Shown: positions 16,411-25,624 of the stretch, piece by piece
Numbering within the stretch: position 1 is the first letter of the stretch
Layout of the letters: every line of letters starts with the position of its first letter
Source: Pseudoflavonifractor capillosus
Lineage (GTDB): Bacteria > Bacillota > Clostridia > Oscillospirales > Oscillospiraceae
DNA: 64,000 nucleotides
Assembly: GCF_016899775.1 (NCBI RefSeq)
Contig: NZ_JACJJE010000005.1
Coordinates: forward strand, 1 to 64,000
Direction of reading: 5' to 3'
Translations under genes and position numbers: made by a program
The notes under the pieces: generated by a model
Seen by the model: the letters and a program-made list of their open reading frames with translations, nothing else
The model's database searches: none
Told to the model about the DNA's origin: nothing

Positions 16411-19049
16411 GAAAAGAACTGCCAAAGGTCTATGAACCCCAGGAGGTGGAGTCCCGCATCTACGAGACCTGGGAGAAGAACGGCTGCTTCAAAGGCCATC
16501 GGGACCGGTCGAGAAAGCCCTTCACCATCGTCATGCCGCCCCCCAACGTGACCGGGCAGCTGCACATGGGCCACGCCATGGACTCCACCCTCCAGGACAT
16601 CCTCATCCGCTTCAAGCGGATGCAGGGCTACGCCGCGCTGTGGGTGCCCGGCACCGACCATGCGGGCATCGCCACCCAGATCAAGGTGGAGGAGGAGCTG
16701 CGCACCAAGGAGGGGCTGACCCGCTACGACCTGGGCCGGGAGAAGTTCCTGGAGCGGGTGTGGGACTGGAAACGCCAGTACGGCGGCCGCATCGTCCAGC
16801 AGCAGAAGAAGCTGGGCGCCTCCTGCGACTGGGACCGGGCCCGGTTCACCATGGACGAGGGCTGCTCCAAGGCGGTGCGGGAGACCTTCTGCGAGCTGTA
16901 CGAGAAGGGCCTCATCTATAAGGGCAGCCGCATCATCAACTGGTGCCCCCACTGTGTCACCGCCCTGTCCGACGCCGAGGTGGAGTACCAGGACAAGCCC
17001 GGCAGCTTCTGGCACATCCGCTACCCCATTGCGGGGGAGGAGGGCCGCTATGTGATCGTGGCCACCACCCGGCCGGAGACCATGCTGGGCGACACCGGCG
17101 TGGCCGTCCACCCCGACGATGATCGGTACAAGGACATCGTGGGCAAGAAGTGCATCCTGCCCCTGGTGGGCCGGGAAATGCCCATTGTGGCCGACGACTA
17201 TGTGGACATGGAGTTCGGCACCGGCTGCGTGAAGATGACCCCCGCCCACGACCCCAACGACTTCGAGGTGGGCCTGCGCCACAACCTGGAGACCATCCGC
17301 GTCCTGGACGACAACGGCAAGGTGGTGGAGGGCTACGGCAAGTACTCCGGCATGGACCGGTATGAGGCCCGGAAGGCCATCGTGGCCGACCTGGAGGAGC
17401 AGGGCTACCTGGTGAAGGTGGAGCCCCACCAGCACAACGTGGGCACCTGCTACCGCTGCCACAACGACGTGGAGCCTATCATCTCCGCCCAGTGGTTCGT
17501 GAAGATGAAGCCCCTGGCCGAGGCCGCCATCAAGGTGGTGGAGGACGGGGAGGTCAAATTCGTCCCCGACCGCTTCGCCAAGACCTACCTCAACTGGATG
17601 GAGAACGTCCACGACTGGTGCATCTCCCGTCAGCTGTGGTGGGGCCACCAGATCCCCGTGTGGTACTGCAACCACTGCGGCCACATGACCGTCAGCCGCA
17701 CCGACCCCACCGAGTGCGAGGCCTGCCACTCCAAGAACATCGAGCGGGACCCCGACGTGCTGGACACCTGGTTCTCCTCCGCCCTGTGGCCCTTCTCCAC
17801 CCTGGGCTGGCCGGAAAAGACCGAGGACCTGGATTACTTCTACCCCACCGACGTGCTGGTCACCGGCTATGACATCATCTTCTTCTGGGTGGCCCGGATG
17901 ATCTTCTCCGCCTGCGAGCAGACCAAGAAGCCCCCCTTCCACACCGTGTTCATCCACGGCCTGGTCCGGGACGACAAGGGCCGGAAGATGTCCAAGAGCC
18001 TGGGCAACGGCATCGACCCCCTGGAGATCGCCGAGAAGTACGGCGCCGACGCCCTGCGCTTCAACCTGATCACCGGCAACAGCCCCGGCAACGACATGCG
18101 CTTCTACACCGAGCGGTGCGAGGCCATGCGCAACTTTGCCAACAAGATCTGGAATGCCAGCCGCTTCCTGATGATGAACCTGACCATCGACAAGTGTGAG
18201 CTGCCCGAGAAGCTGGAGCTGGAGGACAAGTGGATTCTCTCCAAGCTGAACCGGGCCATCCGGGAAATCACCGAAAACATGGACCGGTATGAGCTGGGCG
18301 TGGCCGCACAGAAGATCTACGACTTTATCTGGGACGACTACTGCGACTGGTATATCGAGCTGACTAAGACGAGACTCCAGGGGGAGGACGAGGACAGCAA
18401 GATCCGGGCCCAGCAGGTGCTGTGCCATGTGCTCACCCAGATGCTCAAGCTGCTCCACCCCTTCATGCCCTTCATCACCGAGGAGATCTGGCAGGCCCTG
18501 CCCCACGAGGACGGGGTGGCAGAGGGCGGCTTCCTGATGCTCCAGAGCTGGCCCGTGGCTCGGGAGGCGCTGGACTTCCCGGAGGAGGAGAAGGCCATGG
18601 AGCTTATCATGGACCTGATCCGGGCCGTGCGCACCCGCCGCTCTGAGATGAACGTGCCCCCCAGCAAGAAGGCCCGGCTCACCGTGGCCACCGCCGAGGA
18701 GGACACCTTCCGCCTGGGCGAGGCCTTCCTGAAGAAGCTGGCCTACGCCAGCGAGGTGGACTTCGTGCCGGTGGGCACCGCCCCCGAGGCGGGCTCCGTC
18801 ACTGTGGTTACCCACGCCGCCCAGGCCTCCATGCCCATGGCGGAGCTGGTGGACCTGGAGAAGGAGAAGGCCCGTATGGAGAAGGAGCTGAAGAAGAACT
18901 CCGCCGAGCTCCAGAAGCTGGAGACCAAGCTCCAGAACCCCGGCTTTGTGAACAAGGCCCCCGAGCACGTGGTCAAGGCCGAGCAGGAGCGGGCCGTCCA
19001 GCTGCGGGCCCTGGTGGCCAAGCTGGAGGAGCAGCTCCAGGGGATGTAA
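16407..19049 (+). CDS. valS: Valyl-tRNA synthetase
   Basis: An 880-residue class I aminoacyl-tRNA synthetase that charges tRNA-Val. The HIGH motif is [14 protein letters not shown] near residue 48 and KMSKS is [14 protein letters not shown] near 525. The editing domain lies between them ([18 protein letters not shown]). An anticodon-binding helical domain and a C-terminal coiled coil ([18 protein letters not shown]) complete the family architecture. Translation is coupled to the preceding membrane protein through ATGA, and the T-box leader controls both. The opposite strand carries a long open frame that is only a GC shadow. Confidence 0.99.
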   Translation: MRKELPKVYEPQEVESRIYETWEKNGCFKGHRDRSRKPFTIVMPPPNVTGQLHMGHAMDSTLQDILIRFKRMQGYAALWVPGTDHAGIATQIKVEEELRTKEGLTRYDLGREKFLERVWDWKRQYGGRIVQQQKKLGASCDWDRARFTMDEGCSKAVRETFCELYEKGLIYKGSRIINWCPHCVTALSDAEVEYQDKPGSFWHIRYPIAGEEGRYVIVATTRPETMLGDTGVAVHPDDDRYKDIVGKKCILPLVGREMPIVADDYVDMEFGTGCVKMTPAHDPNDFEVGLRHNLETIRVLDDNGKVVEGYGKYSGMDRYEARKAIVADLEEQGYLVKVEPHQHNVGTCYRCHNDVEPIISAQWFVKMKPLAEAAIKVVEDGEVKFVPDRFAKTYLNWMENVHDWCISRQLWWGHQIPVWYCNHCGHMTVSRTDPTECEACHSKNIERDPDVLDTWFSSALWPFSTLGWPEKTEDLDYFYPTDVLVTGYDIIFFWVARMIFSACEQTKKPPFHTVFIHGLVRDDKGRKMSKSLGNGIDPLEIAEKYGADALRFNLITGNSPGNDMRFYTERCEAMRNFANKIWNASRFLMMNLTIDKCELPEKLELEDKWILSKLNRAIREITENMDRYELGVAAQKIYDFIWDDYCDWYIELTKTRLQGEDEDSKIRAQQVLCHVLTQMLKLLHPFMPFITEEIWQALPHEDGVAEGGFLMLQSWPVAREALDFPEEEKAMELIMDLIRAVRTRRSEMNVPPSKKARLTVATAEEDTFRLGEAFLKKLAYASEVDFVPVGTAPEAGSVTVVTHAAQASMPMAELVDLEKEKARMEKELKKNSAELQKLETKLQNPGFVNKAPEHVVKAEQERAVQLRALVAKLEEQLQGM

Positions 19050-19104
19050 CAAAACGCGGGATTCCAGCGGACGCTCTGGTGTCCCTTTGGAATTTGAGAT
19101 CAAG

Positions 19105-19138
19105 AAGCGGTGGGGCGCGCCCCACCGCTTCAGTTTTT
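19105..19138 (+). terminator. valS terminator
   Basis: Perfect 11-bp stem AAGCGGTGGGG / CCCCACCGCTT with a CGCG loop, then CAGTTTTT. Confidence 0.9.
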
Positions 19139-19392
19139 CGAAAAACCTGTGCAGAATCAAATCCGCCTGAGACAGGGCGGGGGAGCTCGAGGGGGCAGCG
19201 GCCCGCCTCGAATGGAATCAAATGCCCCGGAAGGCTTGCTGTGCAAGGCTTCCGGCAAGCGAAGCGCGGACTTTTACGCCGCTGCGGGGCGCAATCCTGC
19301 AGATTTCTCGCTTGAAATATAGAAAATATGGGGAAAAAGCAGGTTTTGCCGGATGAAAATTCAGAGGCCTTTCCAAACTTATCCAAGGCCCC
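19139..19392. other. Non-coding spacer with degenerate palindromes
   Basis: No credible gene. The spacer contains a near-perfect inverted repeat at 19229-19257 (CCGGAAGGCTTGC arms, one mismatch) and two AATCAAAT words. Its AT/GC texture differs from the coding flanks, and pieces such as GCGTAAAA and GGCGGATTTGATTC on the minus strand are reminiscent of the yhbY insert at 11640-11785. It may be a decayed dispersed repeat. Confidence 0.4.
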
Positions 19393-19549
19393 TTGACAAC
19401 GGGGGGCGGCGGGGATAAACTGCAAGACAAGCAAAGGCGCTGCAGTCAGCAATGACTGCGGCGCTTTTTCGCTTTTACCGCGCGGTACCGGTACTGAGAG
19501 CCTCAACACGCAAAGGCGCGTGTCCCGTTTTTGGACGGGATGCGCGCCT
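19393..19549 (+). promoter_or_regulatory. amt promoter and tandem-hairpin leader
   Basis: TTGACA (19393-19398) with a weak -10 (GATAAA near 19414) is followed at once by a terminator-type hairpin: a GCGC-TGCAGTCA stem, GCAA loop and TTTTT, about 19437-19470. A second hairpin, AAGGCGCG / CGCGCCTT with an inner TCCCGT stem and a T-rich tail, lies at 19512-19549. Both must be passed before amt is transcribed, so antitermination control is plausible. The hexaloop TTTTGG does not fit the known ANTAR RNA loop pattern. Confidence 0.6.
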
Positions 19550-19578
19550 TCTACTTTTGTAGGGAGGGTGCATGAGCA

Positions 19579-21249
19579 ATGGATATGTCTGTGTGGTTCC
19601 TGGTGGGCGCAATTTTGGTGTTCTTCATGCAGTGCGGCTTTGCAATGGTGGAGACTGGCTTCACCCGGGCAAAAAACGCGGGAAACATCATTATGAAGAA
19701 TCTGATGGACTTTTGCATCGGCACGGTGGTGTTTGTCCTGCTGGGCTACGGCATTATGAACAGTGAAAACTATTTCTTCGGGCTGATCGGCATGCCGGAG
19801 TACCAGATGTTTACAAGCTTCTATGACTTTGACTGGTCCAACTTCTTTTTCCAGCTGGTGTTCTGCGCCACGGCGGCGACCATCGTCTCCGGCGCAATGG
19901 CGGAGCGCACCAAATTTTTGGCATACTGTGTCTACTCCGGCTTTATCAGCGCCATCGTCTACCCCATTGAAGCCGGCTGGGTGTGGAACAGCCAGGGCTG
20001 GCTGGTCCAACTGGGATATGTGGACTTTGCCGGATCTTCGGTCATTCATATGGTGGGCGGCCTGTCCGCTCTGCTGGGCGCCTGGATGCTGGGGCCCCGG
20101 CTGGGCAAGTACAGCAAGGAGAAGAACGGGAAGGTTCAGGTCAACGCCATTCCGGGTCACTCGCTGACCTTGGGCGCCCTGGGCTGCTTCATCCTCTGGT
20201 TCTGCTGGTACGGCTTCAACGGTGCGGCGGCGTCCGATGTGACGCAGATGGCCCAGATCCTGGGCACCACGACCATCGCGCCCGCGGTGGCCACCGTGTC
20301 CTGCATGGTATTTACCTGGATTCGGAGCGGAAAGCCGGACGTATCCATGTGCCTGAACGCCTCTCTGGCCGGGCTGGTGGGAATTACCGCCCCCTGTGCC
20401 TCGGTGGACGTGGTGGGGGCCGCCGCCATCGGCGCGGTGTCCGGCGTCCTTGTGGTCGCCGCGGTGGAATTCATTGATCAGAAGCTCCATGTGGACGATC
20501 CGGTGGGCGCCGTGGCGGTCCACTGTGCCAACGGGATCTGGGGCACCATCGCCGAGGGGCTGTTCAGCACCAGCGAGGGCCTGTTTTATGGCGGCGGCGT
20601 GACCCATCTGGCCGTCCAGTGTCTGGGGGTGGTCTCCATTGGAGGTTATACTCTGGTGGTGATGTTCCTGGTATATAAGTTCATCGACGCGACCGTGGGC
20701 CTGCGGGTCACGGCGGAGGAGGAGATCATGGGCCTCGACGTCACAGAGCATGGCCTGACCTCGGCCTATGCCGATTTCCTGCCGGTCGCGCCGGGCTACG
20801 GCAGCGGAAATGAGCACAGCGGCCCTGTGGACGTGACGGGACTCAAGCCGGTTCCTCTGGCGGGGACTGCGGCGGCTCCGGCCTCTGGCGCCCACAAGCT
20901 GACCCGGGTGTCCATCATCTGCAAGGAGGAGCGCTTTGCCATGCTGCGGGACACGATGGCGGCCATCGGGGTCACCGGCATGACCGTGTCCAGCGTGATG
21001 GGCTGCGGCACGCAGCTGGGCAAGGTGGGCCAGTACCGCGGCGTCAAGATGAGCATGAACCTGCTGCCCTATGTGCAGGTGGATATTGTGGTCTCCAAAG
21101 TGAACCCGGCTCTGGTGGTGGCGGCCGCCCAGAAGTGCCTGCGCACCGGCAACTCGGGGGATGGGAAGATCTTCCTGACCAATGTGGACCATGTCATCAA
21201 GGTGCGCACCGGCGAGCAGGACTATGATGCGCTCCAGGACGACAACTGA
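19579..21249 (+). CDS. amt: Ammonium transporter fused to a C-terminal PII (GlnK-like) domain
   Basis: A protein of 556 residues. Residues 1 to about 400 form the 11-helix Amt/Rh channel (GFAMVETGFTRAKNAGNII, FDWSNFFFQLVFCATAATIVSGAMAER, the HMVGG and HCANGIWGT histidine-region motifs). After a Pro/Ala-rich linker, residues about 438-550 are a complete PII domain with T-loop MGCGTQLGKVGQYRG and TGNSGDGKIFL. PII proteins bind ATP/ADP and 2-oxoglutarate and plug Amt pores when nitrogen is plentiful, so this is a self-gating transporter. The uridylylation tyrosine of enterobacterial GlnB (Tyr51) appears replaced by Met. Amt-PII fusions are known in Clostridia. The ATG at 19579 follows AGGGAGG. 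Confidence 0.95.
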   Translation: MDMSVWFLVGAILVFFMQCGFAMVETGFTRAKNAGNIIMKNLMDFCIGTVVFVLLGYGIMNSENYFFGLIGMPEYQMFTSFYDFDWSNFFFQLVFCATAATIVSGAMAERTKFLAYCVYSGFISAIVYPIEAGWVWNSQGWLVQLGYVDFAGSSVIHMVGGLSALLGAWMLGPRLGKYSKEKNGKVQVNAIPGHSLTLGALGCFILWFCWYGFNGAAASDVTQMAQILGTTTIAPAVATVSCMVFTWIRSGKPDVSMCLNASLAGLVGITAPCASVDVVGAAAIGAVSGVLVVAAVEFIDQKLHVDDPVGAVAVHCANGIWGTIAEGLFSTSEGLFYGGGVTHLAVQCLGVVSIGGYTLVVMFLVYKFIDATVGLRVTAEEEIMGLDVTEHGLTSAYADFLPVAPGYGSGNEHSGPVDVTGLKPVPLAGTAAAPASGAHKLTRVSIICKEERFAMLRDTMAAIGVTGMTVSSVMGCGTQLGKVGQYRGVKMSMNLLPYVQVDIVVSKVNPALVVAAAQKCLRTGNSGDGKIFLTNVDHVIKVRTGEQDYDALQDDN

Positions 21250-21342
21250 ACCGGCTTGACCGGCTTCCGGCGGCCCCGGTCCTGTGGGCGGAGCCGGTGG
21301 AATCCGCAATCTGGCGCCGGCAGGCGAAAGAGTATGGAGGGA

Positions 21343-21390
21343 CCATGTGGGAGTGGGGAGGACACACTCCCACATGGCCTTTCCTGTCTT
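21343..21390 (+). terminator. Hairpin after amt
   Basis: A perfect 13-bp inverted repeat (21343-21355 with 21365-21377, core CATGTGGGAGTG) followed by a weak pyrimidine tract CCTTTCCTGTCTT. It probably ends the amt transcript. No gene is seen in 21250-21573; the rest of this spacer is the promoter region of the next gene. Confidence 0.6.
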
Positions 21391-21494
21391 CAACGGGAGG
21401 GACCATTTGCCGGCCATAGGATTCTGCCCTCAAACCGAATGGCGGGGACAGAGCCTGGGGACCTGTTGGAAGGGGCGGGAGCCCTCCTTTGGGC

Positions 21495-21523
21495 TTGTGA
21501 AACCGGCCAAAATGCGGTATGAT
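21495..21523 (+). promoter_or_regulatory. Promoter of the GH13 gene
   Basis: TTGTGA (21495-21500), a 17-bp spacer and TATGAT (21518-21523), about 45 nt before the start codon. Confidence 0.7.
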
Positions 21524-21573
21524 AGAAGGGACTTCCCCGGAGAGACCGGCGGAGCGAAAGGAGTTTTCTTCCT

Positions 21574-22887
21574 ATGTGGTTTGACGAAGCGGTCCTGTAC
21601 CAAATTTATCCCCTGGGCCTGTGCGGCGCGCCCGAGTACAACGACGGAGTCACCGTGCCCCGCATTCGCAGCCTGCTGCCCTGGGCGGAGCATATCCGGA
21701 AGCTGGGGGCGGACACCGTCCTCTTAAATCCGGTCTTTGACAGCGACAAGCACGGCTATGACACCCGGGACTACAACCGGCTGGACCCCCGGCTGGGCAC
21801 CAACGAGGACCTGGTCCAGGTGTGCCGGGCCTTCCACGACGCGGGGCTGCGGGTCATGCTGGACGGGGTGTTCAACCACGTGGGCCGGGGCTTCTGGGCC
21901 TTCCGGGACGTGCAGGAGAAGAAGTGGGACAGCCCCTATAAAGACTGGTTCCACATCGACTTCGGCGGCAACACCGACCGGAACGACGGCTTCTGGTACG
22001 AGTGCTGGGAGGGCCACAGCGAGCTGGTGAAGCTGAACCTCCACAACCCGGCGGTGGTGGAGCACCAGTTCCAGGCCATCCGCGGCTGGGTGGAGCAGTT
22101 CGGCATCGACGGCCTGCGCCTGGACGTGGCCTACTGCCTGCCCATCGACTATCTCAGGCAGCTGCGGGCCTTTACCGACACCCTGAAGCCCGACTTTGTG
22201 CTCCTGGGCGAGGCCCTGGGGGGCGACTACAACCAGTGGATGGGGCCGGACAAGTGCCACTCAGTCACCAACTACGACTGCTTCAAGGGCCTGTGGTCCA
22301 GCTTCAACGACCGGAACCTGTTTGAGATCGGCCACAGCCTGGCCCGGCAGTACGGGCCGGAGCCCTGGACCCTCTACAAGGGGGCACACCTGCTGTCCTT
22401 CGCGGACAACCACGACGTGACCAGGCTGGCCTCCAAGCTCACCGAGCCCAGGCACATCCCCCTGGCCTACGCCATTTTGATGGGGATGCCGGGCACCCCC
22501 GCCCTGTACTACGGCAGCGAGTGGGGCATCAAAGGGGAGAAGGGGGCGTGCAGCGACGACGAGCTGCGCCCCGCCTTGGAGCAGCCGGAGTGGAACGACT
22601 TGACCGACTGGATCGCCAAGCTGGCCGCCGCCCGGCGGAACAGCCCGGCCCTGTGCAATGGCAGCTACCGCAACGTCCTCCTCACCAACCGGCAGATCAT
22701 CTTCGAGCGGAAGGCAGAGGGGGAGCGGGTGCTGGTGGCGGTGAACGCCGACGGAGAGCCCTATGTGGCCCACTTTGACGCGGGCTGCGGCCTGGCCTGG
22801 GACCTGATCACCGGGGAACAGCACGACTTCGGCGGCGGCAGCGAGCTGCCCCCCTACAGCGCCTATTACTGGAAGATGGAGCGGTGA
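21574..22887 (+). CDS. GH13 alpha-amylase-family glycosidase (cytoplasmic)
   Basis: A 437-residue intracellular enzyme without signal peptide, from the GH13 neopullulanase/maltodextrin-glucosidase side of the family. The (beta/alpha)8 barrel shows HGYDTRDYN, the GVFNHVG region, the nucleophile in GLRLDVAY (Asp184), the acid/base in LLGEALG (Glu213) and the third carboxylate in FADNHD (Asp281). A short beta-sandwich C domain ends the chain. It likely hydrolyses maltodextrins or transfers glucosyl groups; the exact specificity cannot be read from sequence. It is monocistronic with its own promoter and terminator, and AAAGGAG precedes the ATG. Confidence 0.9.
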   Translation: MWFDEAVLYQIYPLGLCGAPEYNDGVTVPRIRSLLPWAEHIRKLGADTVLLNPVFDSDKHGYDTRDYNRLDPRLGTNEDLVQVCRAFHDAGLRVMLDGVFNHVGRGFWAFRDVQEKKWDSPYKDWFHIDFGGNTDRNDGFWYECWEGHSELVKLNLHNPAVVEHQFQAIRGWVEQFGIDGLRLDVAYCLPIDYLRQLRAFTDTLKPDFVLLGEALGGDYNQWMGPDKCHSVTNYDCFKGLWSSFNDRNLFEIGHSLARQYGPEPWTLYKGAHLLSFADNHDVTRLASKLTEPRHIPLAYAILMGMPGTPALYYGSEWGIKGEKGACSDDELRPALEQPEWNDLTDWIAKLAAARRNSPALCNGSYRNVLLTNRQIIFERKAEGERVLVAVNADGEPYVAHFDAGCGLAWDLITGEQHDFGGGSELPPYSAYYWKMER

Positions 22888-22905
22888 CGCGCCGCCTGTC
22901 CCCAC

Positions 22906-22937
22906 AAAAAAAGCACCGCCGCTGGCGGTGCTTTTTT
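22906..22937. terminator. Bidirectional terminator between GH13 and MATE genes
   Basis: AAAAAGCACCGCC / GGCGGTGCTTTTT stem with a 3-nt loop and T runs on both strands, placed between convergent genes. Confidence 0.95.
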
Positions 22938-24286
22938 CAGGCTTGAAAGATGCCTTCGCTCTTCCACCGGCGCTCCTTCCAGACCGCCCGCAGTACGTAC
23001 AGCAGGAGAAGCAGCACCCAGGAGAGGGCCTCCGCCCAGGCGATCACCATATTGGCGAAGAAGGCCACCAGGGTATAGGACAGGATAATCCGGCAGACCA
23101 GGGAGGCCATCCCCGCCAGACTGGAGTAGACCACGTCCCCCATCCCCTCCAGATAACTGCGCACCGCGTTGGCCAGGCCGAAGACCACATAGAAGCAGGC
23201 GATCCGGCGGAAAAAGGCGTCTCCGATGGAGACAGCCTCCGGGCCGGCCCCGAACAGGGCGATCAGCTCCCCGCCGGTGGGGATCACCAGCACGGTGAGC
23301 AGCAGGGAGACCGCCGCCATCACCGCCGTGCCCACCCGGAAGATGCTCCGGGCCCGCAGATTCTGTCCGGCCCCGCAGTTCTGGGCCACCAGGGTGGAGA
23401 TGCCGGAGCCCAGGTTGAGAATGGGCACCATGACGATGGAATCCACCCGGTAGGCGGTGGTCACCGCCGCCACCGTCTGGGTGCCGAAGCCGTTCATAAA
23501 GTTCTGCAAAATCAGGCTGCCCACCGAGCTGACGCTGGACTGGAGCATGGGCGGGATGCCGAAGCGGCACCCCCGGACCAGCATGGCCCGGTCAAAGGAC
23601 TGCCGCCCGGGCCGGAAGCGGAGAATGGGATACTTTATGATGCTGTATCCGGTCAGAAACACCGTCATGGCCGCCTGGGCGATCACGGTGGCAATGGCCG
23701 CCCCGGCCACGCCCCAGCCCCAGACAGCCACAAACAGCACGTCCAGGGCCACATTCACCACCGAGGAGAGGAGAACGGCATAGAAGGGAGCCCGGCTGTT
23801 CCCGATCCCCCGGAGGGCGGCGGAGTACACGTTGTAGACCGCCAGAAAGGGCACGCCGGCCAGGACGATACCCAGGTAGTCCGCGGCCAGGGGGAGCGCC
23901 TCCCGGGTGGTGTGGAGCAGACGCAGAAGTTCCTCCGCAAAGCAGATGCCCAGGGCGGCCAGGATCAGAAAGATCCCGCCCAGCACCCAGAGAAAGGTGG
24001 AGAGAATCCGGCGGATGTCCTCCAGCTCCCTGGCGCCGAATTTCTGGGCAAACAGAATGGACAGGCCCAGGGTAAAGCCGGTGATGGCCAGCACATAGAA
24101 GTTGACCATGGAGGTGGTGGAGCCCACCGCCGCCAGGGCCAGCTCCCCCACCACGTTGCCCACGATGAAGGCGTCCGCCCAGTTGTAGAGCTGCTGGAGA
24201 ATTCCGCTGAGCATCAGGGGCAGACTGAATTTTACCAGAATGTACGCCAGGCGCCCAAAGCTGTCCCGGTTTTCCGACGCTGCCAT
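22937..24286 (-). CDS. MATE family multidrug/sodium antiporter
   Basis: A 449-residue efflux transporter with 12 predicted membrane helices. It opens with FSLPLMLSGILQQLYNWADAFIVGNVVGELALAAVG, a hallmark of the DinF/NorM-like MATE fold, and has the pseudo-repeat FGIPPMLQSSVSSVGSLILQNFMNGFG in the second half. MATE pumps expel cationic drugs or metabolites using Na+ or H+. The ATG at 24286 has a very strong AAGGAGGAGCGGC site. The frame stays open to an ATG at 24361 upstream, which matters for the leader described separately. It lies downstream of queA on the same strand but has its own promoter. Confidence 0.93.
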   Translation of the reverse strand: MAASENRDSFGRLAYILVKFSLPLMLSGILQQLYNWADAFIVGNVVGELALAAVGSTTSMVNFYVLAITGFTLGLSILFAQKFGARELEDIRRILSTFLWVLGGIFLILAALGICFAEELLRLLHTTREALPLAADYLGIVLAGVPFLAVYNVYSAALRGIGNSRAPFYAVLLSSVVNVALDVLFVAVWGWGVAGAAIATVIAQAAMTVFLTGYSIIKYPILRFRPGRQSFDRAMLVRGCRFGIPPMLQSSVSSVGSLILQNFMNGFGTQTVAAVTTAYRVDSIVMVPILNLGSGISTLVAQNCGAGQNLRARSIFRVGTAVMAAVSLLLTVLVIPTGGELIALFGAGPEAVSIGDAFFRRIACFYVVFGLANAVRSYLEGMGDVVYSSLAGMASLVCRIILSYTLVAFFANMVIAWAEALSWVLLLLLYVLRAVWKERRWKSEGIFQA

Positions 24287-24302
24287 GCCGCTCCTCCTTC
24301 CA

Positions 24303-24399
24303 GAAAAAAACCGCATGCAATAGCCTTGCATACGGTAGGTGCTCACCCGCTGATTTTCCATGTAAGGGACAGTATACCAGGAAATACCCCAAAGCGCAA
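24303..24399 (-). promoter_or_regulatory. Promoter plus terminator-type attenuator in the MATE leader
   Basis: On the minus strand, TTGCGC (24399-24394), a 17-bp spacer and TATACT (24376-24371) form a promoter with start near 24364. Only about 30 nt later a hairpin (CCGTATGCAA / TTGCATGCGG, 24335-24311) is followed by seven T residues, i.e. an intrinsic terminator placed before the MATE gene. A short reading frame starts at the ATG at 24361, within a few nt of the RNA 5' end, runs through the hairpin and continues in frame into MATE. This arrangement suggests translation-dependent attenuation. Confidence 0.75.
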
Positions 24400-24418
24400 G
24401 GAAAAGTGGGACTTATGT

Positions 24419-24446
24419 CCCCCGGCGGACGGAGGTCCGCCGGGGG
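24419..24446 (-). terminator. Hairpin after queA
   Basis: A perfect 12-bp stem (CCCCCGGCGGAC / GTCCGCCGGGGG) with a GGAG loop lies just after the queA stop and before the MATE promoter. There is no T run, so termination may be inefficient. Confidence 0.5.
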
Positions 24447-24454
24447 GAGCCGGG

Positions 24455-25483
24455 TCACAGAATGATCATGGCGTCACCAAAGCTGAAGAACCGGTACCGC
24501 TCCCGCACCGCCTCCTCATAGGCGGCCAGCACGTGCTCCCGCCCCGCCAGGGCGGACACCAGCATGATGAGGGTGGACTCGGGCAAATGGAAGTTGGTGA
24601 TGAGGCCGTCCAGCACCTTGAACCGGTAGCCGGGATAGATGAAGATGTTGGTCCACCCCGCCGACTCCTTCAGCGTCCCGTCCTCCGCGGCGAAGCTCTC
24701 AATGGTGCGACAGGAGGTAGTGCCCACGCAGATGACCCGGCCGCCGTTTTTCCGGGTCTCGTTGATGGTCTGGGCCACGTCGGCGGAGATCATGCAGTAC
24801 TCCGAGTGCATCTCGTGCTCCGAGATGTCCTCCGCCTTCACCGGGCGGAAGGTGCCCAGGCCCACGTGGAGGGTGACGTAGCACAGCTTCACCCCCATGT
24901 CCTCCACCTGTTTTAAAAGCTCCGGGGTGAAGTGGAGGCCGGCAGTGGGGGCGGCGGCGGAGCCGTTGATTTTGGAGTAGACGGTCTGGTACCGCTCGCT
25001 GTCCTGAAGCTCCTCCTTGATGTAGGGGGGCAGGGGCATCTTGCCCAGCTCCTCCAGCACCTCCAGGAAGATGCCATCGTAGTGAAAGCGCACCAGCCGG
25101 TTGCCCCCGGACACCTCCGCCTCCACCGTGGCGGTGAGACGGCTCCCGTCCCCAAAGACCACCTGGGCCCCGGGCTTCAGCTTCCGCCCCGGGCGCACCA
25201 GGCACTCCCACAGGCCGTCCCCCTTGTCGGTGAGAAGGAGGACCTCACAGGCCCCGCCCCCGGGCAGCCGGTGGCCGATGAGCCGGGCGGGGAGCACCCG
25301 GGAATTGTTCAGCACCAGGCAGTCCCCCGGCCGGAGGAACTGGGGCAGGTCATGGAAGTGGTGGTGGGAGACGGCCCCGGTCTCCTTGTCCAGGGCCAGC
25401 AGCCGGGAGGCATCCCGCCGCTCCAGGGGATGCTGGGCGATGAGTTCCTCCGGGAGGTAAAAATCAAAATCGGATGTTTTCAA
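24455..25483 (-). CDS. queA: S-adenosylmethionine:tRNA ribosyltransferase-isomerase
   Basis: A 342-residue enzyme that transfers and isomerises the ribosyl group of AdoMet onto preQ1-tRNA, making epoxyqueuosine in the wobble position of GUN tRNAs. Family landmarks are [24 protein letters not shown] at the N-terminus, [25 protein letters not shown] and [17 protein letters not shown] place the start at TTG 25483, which gives the standard length and N-terminus; the open frame continues to a GTG at 25516. No other queuosine gene is nearby. Confidence 0.95.
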   Translation of the reverse strand: MKTSDFDFYLPEELIAQHPLERRDASRLLALDKETGAVSHHHFHDLPQFLRPGDCLVLNNSRVLPARLIGHRLPGGGACEVLLLTDKGDGLWECLVRPGRKLKPGAQVVFGDGSRLTATVEAEVSGGNRLVRFHYDGIFLEVLEELGKMPLPPYIKEELQDSERYQTVYSKINGSAAAPTAGLHFTPELLKQVEDMGVKLCYVTLHVGLGTFRPVKAEDISEHEMHSEYCMISADVAQTINETRKNGGRVICVGTTSCRTIESFAAEDGTLKESAGWTNIFIYPGYRFKVLDGLITNFHLPESTLIMLVSALAGREHVLAAYEEAVRERYRFFSFGDAMIIL

Positions 25484-25624
25484 GAGTCCTTCGCCTTTCT
25501 GTTCCAAAATTTGCACCGCGCCGCTCCGGGAAGACCGGCGCGGAATGGGAGAATGCCGAAAAGGATTTCGGCAAGCTGTGTTCCCGCCCCCAGGGGAGCG
25601 GGAACAGGAAATCAGGGATAAGAT

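Noticed and set aside
16386-19160. 924-residue open frame on the strand opposite valS
   Set aside because: It is a mirror of valS codons in a GC-rich genome (Leu/Gly/His/Val-rich, no domains). The + strand gene has all catalytic motifs.
19437-19549. ANTAR-type paired-hexaloop RNA before amt
   Set aside because: The first hairpin has a GCAA tetraloop and the second loop (TTTTGG) lacks the conserved A1 and G4, so only a generic attenuator call was made.
18973-21417. 814-residue minus-strand frame across the valS end and amt
   Set aside because: It crosses a terminator and an opposite-strand gene and has no recognisable domain.
22928-24916. 662-residue plus-strand frame opposite the MATE gene and queA
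   Set aside because: Gln/Gly/His-rich shadow of minus-strand genes with clear families.
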